Assembly (NCBI RefSeq): GCF_009677585.1
Contig: NZ_WKYV01000016.1
Span: forward strand, 1 to 64,000
Length of the DNA: 64,000 nucleotides
Source: Lactonifactor sp. BIOML-A5
GTDB lineage: Bacteria; Bacillota; Clostridia; Lachnospirales; Lachnospiraceae
Direction of reading: 5' to 3'
Shown: positions 53,339 to 61,415 of the stretch, piece after piece
Layout: each line of letters opens with the position of its first letter
How positions within the stretch are numbered: the stretch's first letter is position 1
Position numbers and translations under genes: made by a program
Notes under the pieces: generated by a model
Told to the model about the DNA's origin: nothing
The model's database searches: none
Seen by the model: the letters and a program-made list of their open reading frames with translations, nothing else

Positions 53339-53758
53339 TTAATTTTCAAAGGTATCAGAAGTATTGGATGCCCCCGGCTTCAAAAAGAGATACTTGCGGA
53401 CAGCAAACAAGATTGCAATGGCAAGAATTCCAATTAAAGTTTCCCAGGTGGCAAGATGTTCTACAACCATCTGCCTCGCAGTTGCAAACATGAGGACTTC
53501 AATAAGTGTCTCAGGGGTATGCTTGCAGAGCATTTTCACAAATTCAACTCCCACAACAAGACTCAGCGCTCTTGCCAGGAACTGGGTAAAGTATTCTGAA
53601 GTCATATGCAGAAGGGGCATGCTGGTCAGATCATATATAAGAGCAATGACCAGTGCGGCAATTACAGCCAGAATAATAATGGAAATAACAAGTTCCGTAT
53701 AGCGGGATGCATGAAAGACAAGCTCGTTGATTCGTTTCCTTAAGGGCTTTTTTTCCAT
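53339..53758 (-). CDS. PsiE-like membrane protein
   Basis: A 139-residue protein of the PsiE-like family (phosphate-starvation-inducible E). Three or four hydrophobic segments (LVISIIILAVIAALVIALIY, FLARALSLVVGVEFVKML, LIGILAIAILFAVRKYLFL). Signature around EYFTQFLARALSLVVGVEFV and LIEVLMFATARQMVVEH. Function not established. GGAGG lies four bases before the ATG 53758. Stands alone with its own terminator. Confidence 0.8.
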   Translation of the reverse strand: MEKKPLRKRINELVFHASRYTELVISIIILAVIAALVIALIYDLTSMPLLHMTSEYFTQFLARALSLVVGVEFVKMLCKHTPETLIEVLMFATARQMVVEHLATWETLIGILAIAILFAVRKYLFLKPGASNTSDTFEN

Positions 53759-53912
53759 GAAACCTCCTTTATCATTATTTTATACCCCAGGGTCTTCTGG
53801 GGTGGAGAATGGTTTTATTATAGGGGAAATAACATGGAATTACAAGGGAAGTTTTTGGGTTTTTCTGCTTTAAAGCGCTAAAAAACTAGTGCAATATTCT
53901 GTAGATTTGTGC

Positions 53913-53938
53913 TATAATAAGATTTAACGCAGTAAAGC
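53913..53938 (+). promoter_or_regulatory. paaK promoter and dyad
   Basis: TATAAT (53913-53918), then TTTAACGCAGTAAAGC (53923-53938), which matches 13 of 16 bases of the dyad TTTAACGAGTTAAAGC just downstream of the -10 of the symporter promoter at 58174. A further TTTAAAGCG is at 53869-53877. No strong -35 box, so the promoter may need an activator. Confidence 0.55.
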
Positions 53939-54024
53939 AGTATGATCTAGAATGGAAAAGAATCAGATGGCTGTTCCGCAGTACCACTGGGGAGACAAAA
54001 AGGAATGGTCAGATAGGAGAAATT

Positions 54025-55335
54025 ATGATTTGGGCAAAAGAAGAAACATTATCAAGAGCTGATATCGAGACGATACAGCTGGAGAGGCTGCAGGAAACGG
54101 TCCGGCGTGTGTACGGAAAGGTTCCTGCATACCGAAAGAAGATGGAGGAGGCAGGGATTGTGCCGGAGGATATCCGTTCTCTGGAAGATCTGCAAAGGCT
54201 GCCGTTTACTACAAAACAGGATATGAGGGATAATTATCCCTTTGGTCTTTTTGCGGTACCCCAAAAGGACCTCTGCAGAATTCATGCTTCCAGCGGTACT
54301 ACTGGGAAACCTACGGTTGTGGGATATACCAGGAGGGATCTGGATATATGGTCCGAATGTGTGGCAAGGATCGCATGCATGGGAGGAGCCTCCAGCGGGG
54401 ATATTGCACAGATTTGTTTTGGATATGGCATGTTTACAGGCGCCCTGGGCCTGCATTACGGACTGGAGAAGGTAGGAGCGGCTATTGTTCCTTCCTCCAC
54501 GGGCAATACGAAAAAGCAGATTATGTTTATGAAAGACTTTGCGTCTACCCTTTTGGTCGCAACCCCTTCTTACGCACTTCGGATTGCGGAGGTTGCAGAA
54601 GAAATCGGGGTTGATGTCAAGAAAGAATTGAAGATAAAGATTGGCCTGGTGGGCAGTGAACTCATGACGGAGGCTATGCGCCAGGAGATGTACAAGGCCT
54701 GGGGAGACAACATGATGCTTACACAGAACTATGGCATGAGTGAGCTGATGGGCCCAGGGGTATCCGGAGAGTGTCTGGAACTTTGCGGCATGCATGTGAA
54801 TGAGGACCATTTTATTCCGGAAATCATTAATCCGAAAACCGGAGAAGTGCTTCCGCCAGGGGAGATCGGAGAGCTGGTAATTACTTGTATCACGAAAGAG
54901 GCGCTGCCGCTGATACGTTACAGAACCAAGGATCTTACCAGATTAATGTATGAACCCTGCAAGTGCGGGAGAACGACTGTGAGAATGGAGAACCTGCTGG
55001 GGCGCACCGATGATATGCTTAAGATTCGGGGAGTGAATGTATTCCCCAGTCAGATCGAAGAAATTCTTCTCAATATAGAGGAGTGCGGCCCTCACTATGA
55101 GATTATTGTGGGCAGAAAGAACCACTCCGATACCCTGGAGATTAAAGTGGAAGTATCCGCAGACAAACTGATGGATTCTTATAAAGCGCTGGAAGGCCTG
55201 GAGAGAAAGGTAAAAGACCAGATCCGTACTGTGCTGGGCCTGGATGCAAAGGTTTCCCTGCAGTCGCCTAACTCATTGCAGCGGTTCGAGGGAAAAGCGA
55301 AAAGGGTCATTGACCTTAGAAAGGAAGGAGAATAA
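54025..55335 (+). CDS. paaK: Phenylacetate-CoA ligase
   Basis: A 436-residue AMP-forming ligase that joins aryl acids such as phenylacetate to CoA. The P-loop-like motif is [16 protein letters not shown], with [16 protein letters not shown] in the core and [20 protein letters not shown] as the hinge of the C-terminal domain. An RxKD (RYRTKDLT) motif binds the adenylate. ATG 54025 has GGAG upstream. It is followed two bases later by iorA, a common Clostridia arrangement for aromatic amino acid or indolepyruvate metabolism where aryl-CoA esters arise from aryl-pyruvates. Confidence 0.9.
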   Translation: MIWAKEETLSRADIETIQLERLQETVRRVYGKVPAYRKKMEEAGIVPEDIRSLEDLQRLPFTTKQDMRDNYPFGLFAVPQKDLCRIHASSGTTGKPTVVGYTRRDLDIWSECVARIACMGGASSGDIAQICFGYGMFTGALGLHYGLEKVGAAIVPSSTGNTKKQIMFMKDFASTLLVATPSYALRIAEVAEEIGVDVKKELKIKIGLVGSELMTEAMRQEMYKAWGDNMMLTQNYGMSELMGPGVSGECLELCGMHVNEDHFIPEIINPKTGEVLPPGEIGELVITCITKEALPLIRYRTKDLTRLMYEPCKCGRTTVRMENLLGRTDDMLKIRGVNVFPSQIEEILLNIEECGPHYEIIVGRKNHSDTLEIKVEVSADKLMDSYKALEGLERKVKDQIRTVLGLDAKVSLQSPNSLQRFEGKAKRVIDLRKEGE

Positions 55336-55337
55336 CA

Positions 55338-57077
55338 GTGGCAGAAAAAAAGATAATGTTAGGAAATGAAGCCATCGCCCGTGGGGCTTATGAAGCAGGG
55401 GTGAAGGTTTCCGCTGCATATCCCGGTACCCCGAGTACGGAGATCAGCGAGAATATTGTTAAATATAAGGAGATCTATGCAGAATGGTCACCCAATGAGA
55501 AGGTGGCTGCAGAAGTGGCTATCGGCGCTTCAATCAGCGGTGTGCGGGCTATGGTATCCATGAAGCATGTGGGGCTGAACGTGGCATCTGACCCTCTTTA
55601 CACTGTATCATACATAGGAGCCAAAGGCGGGCTGGTATTTGTTGTGGCAGATGACCCCGGAATGTACAGCTCACAGAACGAACAGGACACTCGTCTGGTG
55701 GCAAGAGCCGCCCAGGTACCTGTTCTGGAGCCGTCGGACAGTGCGGATGCCAAGGAATTCATGAAGTTTGCGTTTGATCTGAGTGAGAAATATGACACTC
55801 CTGTGATTGTAAGGCTGACTACCCGTCTGTCCCATTCTCAGGGGCTGGTGGAGTTAAATGAGAGAGAAGAACCAGAGGATAAGCCTTATGAGAGGAATAT
55901 CGGCAAGAACGTTATGATGCCCGGCAATGCCATCAAACGCCATCTGGTGGTAGAGGACAGAATGAACCGCTTGGAAGAAGACAGCTGCAAGTTCTCCGTG
56001 AACAGAGCAGAATACAGGGACACCTCCATAGGATTTATAACCAGCGGAATCCCTTACCAGTATGTAAGGGAAGCTATGCCGGATGCATCCGTACTTAAGC
56101 TTGGACTGGTAAACCCCCTGCCCAGGAAATTAATCGAAGAGTTTGCCTCAAAAGTGGATAAAGTTTATGTATTCGAGGAACTGGAGCCTGTAATTGAGGA
56201 GCAGATGAAGTCCTGGGGAATCCGGGTAATAGGAAAAGAAATCTTTACCCGTCAGGGAGAATATAGCGCCAATCTTCTCCGCACGACTGTGCTCGGCGAG
56301 AAGCTGGATGTGGCGGCACCGGCCCCGGTACCTCCCAGACCTCCGATTCTGTGTCCGGGATGTCCTCACAGAAGTGTATACTCAGTTATGAATAAATTAA
56401 AAATACATGCTGCAGGTGATATCGGATGCTATACTCTGGGGGCAGTGGCTCCTCTCGGTGTAGTGGATACCACCATCTGTATGGGAGCCAGCATCAGTTC
56501 TCTTCACGGAATGGAGAAAGCAAAAGGAAAAGATTACATAAAGAATTGGGTTGCTGTGATCGGTGATTCTACATTCATGCATACAGGAATTAACTCTCTG
56601 ATCAATATGGTTTACAATAAATCTACAGGAACAGTAGTCATTCTGGATAACTCTACCACAGGTATGACAGGGCATCAGGATCATGCGGCTACCGGCAAGA
56701 CTCTGAAAGGGGAGCCTACTTATGCAGTGAACATTCCGCAGCTTTGCAAATCCATCGGTATTGAACATGTGTGTGAGATCAGTGCTTTTGATTTGAAGGG
56801 ACTGGAAGAAGCTCTTAAGAGGGAGACCGCCAGAGAAGAAGTCTCTGTGATCATCACAAAGGCACCCTGCGTGCTTTTAAAAGGGAATGTATTTAAAACA
56901 AAATGCAGGCCGGTGTCAGAAAAGTGCAAGAAATGCGGTCTTTGCCTGAAGCCAGGCTGTCCGGCTCTAACAAAACTGCCGGATGGAACCATTGCAATTG
57001 ACGAAACCATGTGCAACGGCTGCGGTCTGTGCAGGCAGCTGTGCCACAGTGATGCAATAGAGGAGGTAGAAGTGTAA
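55338..57077 (+). CDS. iorA: Indolepyruvate ferredoxin oxidoreductase alpha subunit
   Basis: A 579-residue thiamine-diphosphate enzyme that converts aryl-pyruvates to aryl-acetyl-CoA while reducing ferredoxin. The N-terminal NEAIARGAYEAGVKVSAAYPG, the TPP domain GCYTLGAVAPLGVVDTTICM, GDSTFMHTGINSLINMVYNK and two 4Fe-4S motifs at the C-terminus (CKKCGLCLKPGCPA and CNGCGLCRQLCHSDAIEE) fit IorA. Translation starts at GTG 55338 with AAGGAAGGAG ahead. Two bases after paaK, one base before iorB. Key residues are present. Confidence 0.92.
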   Translation: MAEKKIMLGNEAIARGAYEAGVKVSAAYPGTPSTEISENIVKYKEIYAEWSPNEKVAAEVAIGASISGVRAMVSMKHVGLNVASDPLYTVSYIGAKGGLVFVVADDPGMYSSQNEQDTRLVARAAQVPVLEPSDSADAKEFMKFAFDLSEKYDTPVIVRLTTRLSHSQGLVELNEREEPEDKPYERNIGKNVMMPGNAIKRHLVVEDRMNRLEEDSCKFSVNRAEYRDTSIGFITSGIPYQYVREAMPDASVLKLGLVNPLPRKLIEEFASKVDKVYVFEELEPVIEEQMKSWGIRVIGKEIFTRQGEYSANLLRTTVLGEKLDVAAPAPVPPRPPILCPGCPHRSVYSVMNKLKIHAAGDIGCYTLGAVAPLGVVDTTICMGASISSLHGMEKAKGKDYIKNWVAVIGDSTFMHTGINSLINMVYNKSTGTVVILDNSTTGMTGHQDHAATGKTLKGEPTYAVNIPQLCKSIGIEHVCEISAFDLKGLEEALKRETAREEVSVIITKAPCVLLKGNVFKTKCRPVSEKCKKCGLCLKPGCPALTKLPDGTIAIDETMCNGCGLCRQLCHSDAIEEVEV

Positions 57078-57078
57078 T

Positions 57079-57651
57079 ATGGCAACGAAGAATATTATGA
57101 TAGTAGGTGTGGGCGGTCAGGGTACACTTCTCACCAGCCGGGTGTTGGGAGGCCTTGCAATTCATGCGGGATATGATGTAAAATTATCAGAGGTACATGG
57201 TATGGCACAGCGTGGAGGAAGTGTTGTAACTTATGTAAGATACGGAGAGACTGTGGCTGAACCTATCGTAGAAGAAGGTCAGGCAGATGTACTGATTGCT
57301 TTTGAGAGACTGGAAGCTCTCCGCTATATTCATTTTCTAAAAGAAGATGGAGTATTGATTGTGAACGATCAGAGAATTGATCCCATTACAGTTGTGACAG
57401 GTGCTGCAGAATATCCTGAGGGAATTCTGGAGGGGCTGAGAAAAGAACACAAGGTATACGCAGTGGATGCCATGAAAGAAGCAAAGGATATGGGGAACTC
57501 CAAAGTGTTTAACATTATTGTGCTGGGGGTAGCCGCACAGCACATGAATTTTACAAAGGAAGACTGGCTGACTGTCATTGAGAATACAGTTCCTCCAAAA
57601 ACTGTGGAAATCAATAAAAAGGCATTTATGAAAGGGTACGAGCTGGCCTGA
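57079..57651 (+). CDS. iorB: Indolepyruvate ferredoxin oxidoreductase beta subunit
   Basis: A 190-residue gamma-type subunit that pairs with IorA. The N-terminal VGVGGQGTLLTSRVLGGLAI and the segment SEVHGMAQRGGSVVTYVRYG are characteristic. AGGAGG-like sequence lies just before ATG 57079. Part of the paaK-iorA-iorB-ACT operon. No ferredoxin motif of its own, as expected. Confidence 0.93.
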   Translation: MATKNIMIVGVGGQGTLLTSRVLGGLAIHAGYDVKLSEVHGMAQRGGSVVTYVRYGETVAEPIVEEGQADVLIAFERLEALRYIHFLKEDGVLIVNDQRIDPITVVTGAAEYPEGILEGLRKEHKVYAVDAMKEAKDMGNSKVFNIIVLGVAAQHMNFTKEDWLTVIENTVPPKTVEINKKAFMKGYELA

Positions 57652-57682
57652 GAATGTAAAATACAGGAGAGGAGGCATCCGA

Positions 57683-58114
57683 ATGATTAAACAGGTATCT
57701 GTTTTTATGGAAAACAGAAAGGGACGTCTGGAAAAAGTGACTGCTATCTTAAAAGACAATGATATCAACATTGCATCTATCAGTCTGGCGGATACCAGCG
57801 AATACGGTTTGCTGCGGCTGATTGTATCGGATCCCGATAAGGCACAGAAGGTGCTGAAGGAGAATGGATTTTCTGCCATGCTCACAGAGGTTACTGCTGT
57901 TAGGATTCCCCACAGAATCGGGAAGCTCAGCGAGCTTCTGAAGCTTTTAAGGGAGGCGGATCTGAATGTGGAATATATGTATGCCCTGAGTACGGAAAAG
58001 GACAGAGGGGCTATGATTATGAAGACATCCGATATCCCCAAAGGGGAAGAGACCCTAAAAGCAGGCGGTATGGAAGTAATGGAAGAAGACGAGGCATACG
58101 CTCTAAATATCTAG
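57683..58114 (+). CDS. ACT-domain protein of the aryl-acid operon
   Basis: A 143-residue tandem ACT protein: IKQVSVFMENRKGRLEKVTA (first) and EVTAVRIPHRIGKLSELLKL (second). In Clostridia such a gene follows iorAB and is believed to sense aromatic amino acids or a product. It resembles the protein at 50253 along its whole length. RBS GGAGAGGAGG precedes the ATG. Followed by the operon terminator at 58125. Confidence 0.85.
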   Translation: MIKQVSVFMENRKGRLEKVTAILKDNDINIASISLADTSEYGLLRLIVSDPDKAQKVLKENGFSAMLTEVTAVRIPHRIGKLSELLKLLREADLNVEYMYALSTEKDRGAMIMKTSDIPKGEETLKAGGMEVMEEDEAYALNI

Positions 58115-58124
58115 AAAGAAAAAG

Positions 58125-58164
58125 ACCGGGTCCAAGAAGTTTCCCTTGACCCGGTTTCTTTTTT
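58125..58164 (+). terminator. Terminator of paaK-ior-ACT operon
   Basis: ACCGGGTC (58125-58132) pairs with GACCCGGT (58148-58155), and TTTCTTTTTT follows. The right arm contains TTGACC, the -35 box of the next promoter. Confidence 0.85.
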
Positions 58165-58174
58165 ATAGTATAAT
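58146..58174 (+). promoter_or_regulatory. Solute symporter promoter
   Basis: TTGACC (58146-58151), 17-nt spacer, TATAAT (58169-58174). The -35 box lies inside the terminator of the preceding operon. Confidence 0.8.
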
Positions 58175-58225
58175 TTAACGAGTTAAAGCGTAACGGTTTA
58201 AAGCGTAACGGTTTAAAGCGAACAA
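58174..58225 (+). repeat. Dyad and three tandem 15-bp repeats in 5' UTR
   Basis: TTTAAC-GA-GTTAAA dyad at about 58174-58187, then 15-bp units at 58181-58195, 58196-58210 and 58211-58225 with consensus GTTTAAAGCGTAACG (the third ends in GAACAA). Placed over the transcription start, so most likely operators for a repressor. The related TTTAACG..TAAAGC lies at the paaK promoter. Confidence 0.75.
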
Positions 58226-58242
58226 AAAGGGAGAATGGAAAA

Positions 58243-59796
58243 ATGACAATTAAAGTGATACTGCTGATTTTATTTTTTGGAAGTATGGTGGCTGTTGGCC
58301 TGTATTCCAGAAAACATGCTACAAATGTGAATGATTTCGTGCTGGGAGGGAGGAGTGTGGGGCCCTGGCTTACAGCCTTTGCCTACGGGACTTCCTATTT
58401 CTCAGCCGTTGTTTTTGTGGGATATGCGGGGCAGTTTGGCTGGAAATACGGAGTCTCCTCCACCTGGATAGGACTGGGCAATGCTATTATCGGAAGTCTT
58501 CTCGCCTGGGTGGTTCTGGGAAGAAGAACAAGGGTAATGACAAAGCATCTGCAGGCAGCAACCATGCCGGATTATTTTGGAAAAAGATTTGACAGTGATA
58601 CTATGAGGGTGGTGGCATCCGCCATTGTATTTGTTTTTCTGGTTCCCTATACGGCGTCTATCTATAACGGATTGTCCCGTCTGTTCGGGCTGGCTTTTGA
58701 TATTCCCTATGCAGTATGCGTAATCGCAATGGCGGCTCTGACCGGAGCATATGTAATCCTCGGGGGCTATATGGCTACTGCGATCAATGATTTTATCCAG
58801 GGCATAATTATGCTGATCGGAATTGTGGCCGTGGTTTTGGCGGTACTGGGCGGTCAGGGAGGATTTATGGAAGCCATGAGAAAGCTGTCTGAGATACCGA
58901 GCGACGTTCCCGCAACGGCTGGTCAGATGGGGGCTTTTGCCTCTTTCTTCGGCACAGATCCTTTAAACCTCTTGGGAGTAGTCATTCTTACCTCTCTGGG
59001 AACCTGGGGGCTGCCTCAGATGGTACATAAATTTTATGCCATTAAAAGTGAAAAGGCCGTAACCACCGGTACGGTGATCTCTACCCTGTTTGCCGTTGTT
59101 ATCTCAGGGGGCTGTTACTTTATGGGAGGCTTTGGAAGACTGTTTGACGACCCTTCTTTCTATGGGCCCGACGGAAGCATTATCTATGATGGCATTGTCC
59201 CTCATATGCTTTCCACACTCCCGGATATGCTCATGGGAATTGTAATTGTTCTGGTTTTATCAGCGTCCATGTCCACCTTGTCTTCCCTGGTGCTTACCTC
59301 TGCATCTACCCTGACTCTGGACTTTTTGCCAAGAAAGGTGTTCAGGAGCATAGGGGAAAAAAGACAGCTGCTGTTTATGCGTCTGCTGATCCTTGTATTT
59401 ATCGCGGTTTCTGTTATCCTGGCATTAGATCCCCCTACCTTTATTGCACAGCTTATGGGGATCTCCTGGGGCGCTCTTGCAGGTGCTTTTCTGGCTCCGT
59501 TTTTATACGGCCTGTACTGGAAAGGCGTTACCAGGGCAGGGGTATGGGCCTCATTTATCACAGGCATCGGAATTACGGTTACCAATATGTTTTTCCACTA
59601 TATTGCATCTCCCATTAATGCGGGTGCAATTGCGATGGTGGTAGGCTTCATAGTTGTTCCGGCAGTCAGCCTGATCTCCCCGAAGATTGAGAGAGAGACT
59701 GTGGAGAATATATTCCGGTGTTACGATGTGGAGGTGGAGGCAACCACCAAAAAGGTACTGCCGGAGGAAAAGGAAAGCTGGAAAGTCCGCACATAA
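58243..59796 (+). CDS. Sodium:solute symporter family protein
   Basis: A 517-residue membrane protein with about 13 hydrophobic segments, of the SSS (PutP/PanF/acetate permease) family. Signatures are NDFVLGGRSVGPWLTAFAYG, TSYFSAVVFVGYAGQFGWKY-G, GGYMATAINDFIQGIIMLIG and LSASMSTLSSLVLTSASTLT-L (the Na+-binding serines of TM8). It probably imports a carboxylate with sodium; shared operators with paaK-ior suggest aryl or keto acids. GGGAG lies before the ATG 58243. Followed by a terminator. Substrate inferred from context only. Confidence 0.85.
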   Translation: MTIKVILLILFFGSMVAVGLYSRKHATNVNDFVLGGRSVGPWLTAFAYGTSYFSAVVFVGYAGQFGWKYGVSSTWIGLGNAIIGSLLAWVVLGRRTRVMTKHLQAATMPDYFGKRFDSDTMRVVASAIVFVFLVPYTASIYNGLSRLFGLAFDIPYAVCVIAMAALTGAYVILGGYMATAINDFIQGIIMLIGIVAVVLAVLGGQGGFMEAMRKLSEIPSDVPATAGQMGAFASFFGTDPLNLLGVVILTSLGTWGLPQMVHKFYAIKSEKAVTTGTVISTLFAVVISGGCYFMGGFGRLFDDPSFYGPDGSIIYDGIVPHMLSTLPDMLMGIVIVLVLSASMSTLSSLVLTSASTLTLDFLPRKVFRSIGEKRQLLFMRLLILVFIAVSVILALDPPTFIAQLMGISWGALAGAFLAPFLYGLYWKGVTRAGVWASFITGIGITVTNMFFHYIASPINAGAIAMVVGFIVVPAVSLISPKIERETVENIFRCYDVEVEATTKKVLPEEKESWKVRT

Positions 59797-59807
59797 GCCA
59801 AAGATAA

Positions 59808-59840
59808 GGCCGGGAGGTGTTTCTCCCGGTCTTACTTTTT
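59808..59840 (+). terminator. Terminator after symporter
   Basis: GGCCGGGAG / CTCCCGG hairpin followed by TCTTACTTTTT. Confidence 0.8.
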
Positions 59841-59923
59841 CCCCTTGTGTTTCTCTGTTGCTCTGCTATAATGAAGATACAACATCCTGGGAATAATTGA
59901 ACAAAATTATTACACAAAGGATA

Positions 59924-59952
59924 TTGATAAATAGTATAGAAGTTGCTATTAT
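59924..59952 (+). promoter_or_regulatory. trkA promoter
   Basis: TTGATA (59924-59929), 17-nt spacer, TATTAT (59947-59952). The leader of about 85 nt begins with two overlapping hairpins. Confidence 0.65.
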
Positions 59953-59962
59953 AGATTACTAG

Positions 59963-59999
59963 GGCTGTCAGTAAAATGACAGCTGTTTTCCCGACAGCC
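59963..59999 (+). promoter_or_regulatory. Alternative hairpins in trkA leader
   Basis: GCTGTCA-GTAAAA-TGACAGC (59964-59983, followed by TGTTTTCCC) and GGCTGTC...GACAGCC (59963-59999) share their left arm, so only one can form at a time. This is a layout seen in attenuators and riboswitches. No known riboswitch class is recognised. Confidence 0.5.
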
Positions 60000-60043
60000 A
60001 GACTGTAATTAACACGGGAAAGCGAAATCTACGGAGGAGAAAA

Positions 60044-61405
60044 ATGCAGATAATGATTGTGGGCTGCGGGAAGGTAGGATATACTCTGGCAGACCAGTTG
60101 AGCGGGGAGGAAGACCATAATATAATTGTGGTAGACAGGAATCCGGACCGGATATCCCGGGTTACAAATGATTTTGATGTTATGGGATATGTGGGAGACG
60201 GGGCAAGCTATAGTGTTCTGAAAGAGGCTGATATTGACAACACGGATCTGCTGATTGCAGTGACAGATTCAGACGAGAGAAACCTGCTCTGCAGCCTGAT
60301 CGCCAAGAAGGCGGGAAACTGCAAGGCGATTGCAAGGGTGAGAAACCCTATCTACAGCAGCGAGGGAGAATTCCTGAAGAGGGAACTGGGCCTGGCAATG
60401 ATAATTAACCCGGAGTATGCCGCGGCATCGGAAATGGCCCGTATCTTTCGGTTCCCTTCCGCCATTAAAATAGATACGTTTGCCAAAGGGCGGATCGAGC
60501 TTCTGCGGTTCCGCATCCCTGTGGGAAATAAGCTTCATGACACACCCGTCTCTAATATCAGAGGCAAGCTGGGCTGTGAGGTACTTGTCTGTATGGTGCA
60601 GAGAGGAGAGGAGGTCTTTATTCCTCTGGGTGACTTTGTACTTCAGGAGAAGGACATTGTTTCCATTGTGGCCGCCCCGAGCAGGGCCAGCCAGTTTTTC
60701 AGAAAGATAGGTGTAGAGACAAACCGGGTTCCCAATGTTCTTATCGTTGGCGGCGGGAAGATTACATTCTATCTGGCCCTTCGCCTGCTTCATGCGGGGA
60801 TCGATGTTAAAATCATTGAGCAGAACAGGCAGAGGTGTGAAGAACTCAGTGAGCTGCTTCCAAAGGCCAGCATTATCTGCGGAGACGGCACTGACCAGAA
60901 CCTCCTTCTGGAGGAAGGCTTGGAGCAGATTCGCGGTTTTGCGGCTCTTACAAATTTCGATGAGGAGAATATCCTGCTTTCTCTGTTTGCAAAGAGTAAA
61001 TCAAAGGCCAAGCTTGTAACAAAGGTGAATAGAATCTCATTTGATGAGGTAATTGAAAATCTGGGCCTGGACTGTATTGTCTATCCCAAATACATTACTA
61101 CGGAGTTTATTATCCAGTATGTCCGATCTATGCAGGACTCTATGGGAAGCAATGTAGAGAATCTATATAAGCTTGACGATAACCGGGCAGAGGCCCTGGA
61201 GTTTTTAATTAAAGAGGAGTCACCTGTGGTTGGAATTCCTCTGGAAAAGCTTCAGCTGAAGAAGAATATACTGATATGTGGTATTAACCGGTACGGAAAG
61301 ATTATTATTCCCGGCGGACAGGATAAGATCAGAGTGGGAGACTCTGTGATCGTTGTTGTTACAGATTACAGAATCCATGATATCCTGGATATATTGGAGG
61401 ACTAG
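60044..61405 (+). CDS. trkA: Trk potassium transport peripheral subunit TrkA
   Basis: A 453-residue protein with two RCK units in tandem, each a Rossmann fold plus TrkA-C domain: IMIVGCGKVGYTLADQLSGE with IIVVDRN (first) and VLIVGGGKITFYLALRLLHA with VKIIEQN (second). It forms a gating ring on TrkH. GGAGGAG precedes the ATG 60044. It is followed by trkH 10 bp later. Unlike ktrA it is the double-length form. Two full K+ systems in 22 kb is notable. Confidence 0.93.
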   Translation: MQIMIVGCGKVGYTLADQLSGEEDHNIIVVDRNPDRISRVTNDFDVMGYVGDGASYSVLKEADIDNTDLLIAVTDSDERNLLCSLIAKKAGNCKAIARVRNPIYSSEGEFLKRELGLAMIINPEYAAASEMARIFRFPSAIKIDTFAKGRIELLRFRIPVGNKLHDTPVSNIRGKLGCEVLVCMVQRGEEVFIPLGDFVLQEKDIVSIVAAPSRASQFFRKIGVETNRVPNVLIVGGGKITFYLALRLLHAGIDVKIIEQNRQRCEELSELLPKASIICGDGTDQNLLLEEGLEQIRGFAALTNFDEENILLSLFAKSKSKAKLVTKVNRISFDEVIENLGLDCIVYPKYITTEFIIQYVRSMQDSMGSNVENLYKLDDNRAEALEFLIKEESPVVGIPLEKLQLKKNILICGINRYGKIIIPGGQDKIRVGDSVIVVVTDYRIHDILDILED

Positions 61406-61415
61406 GGCAAAGATT

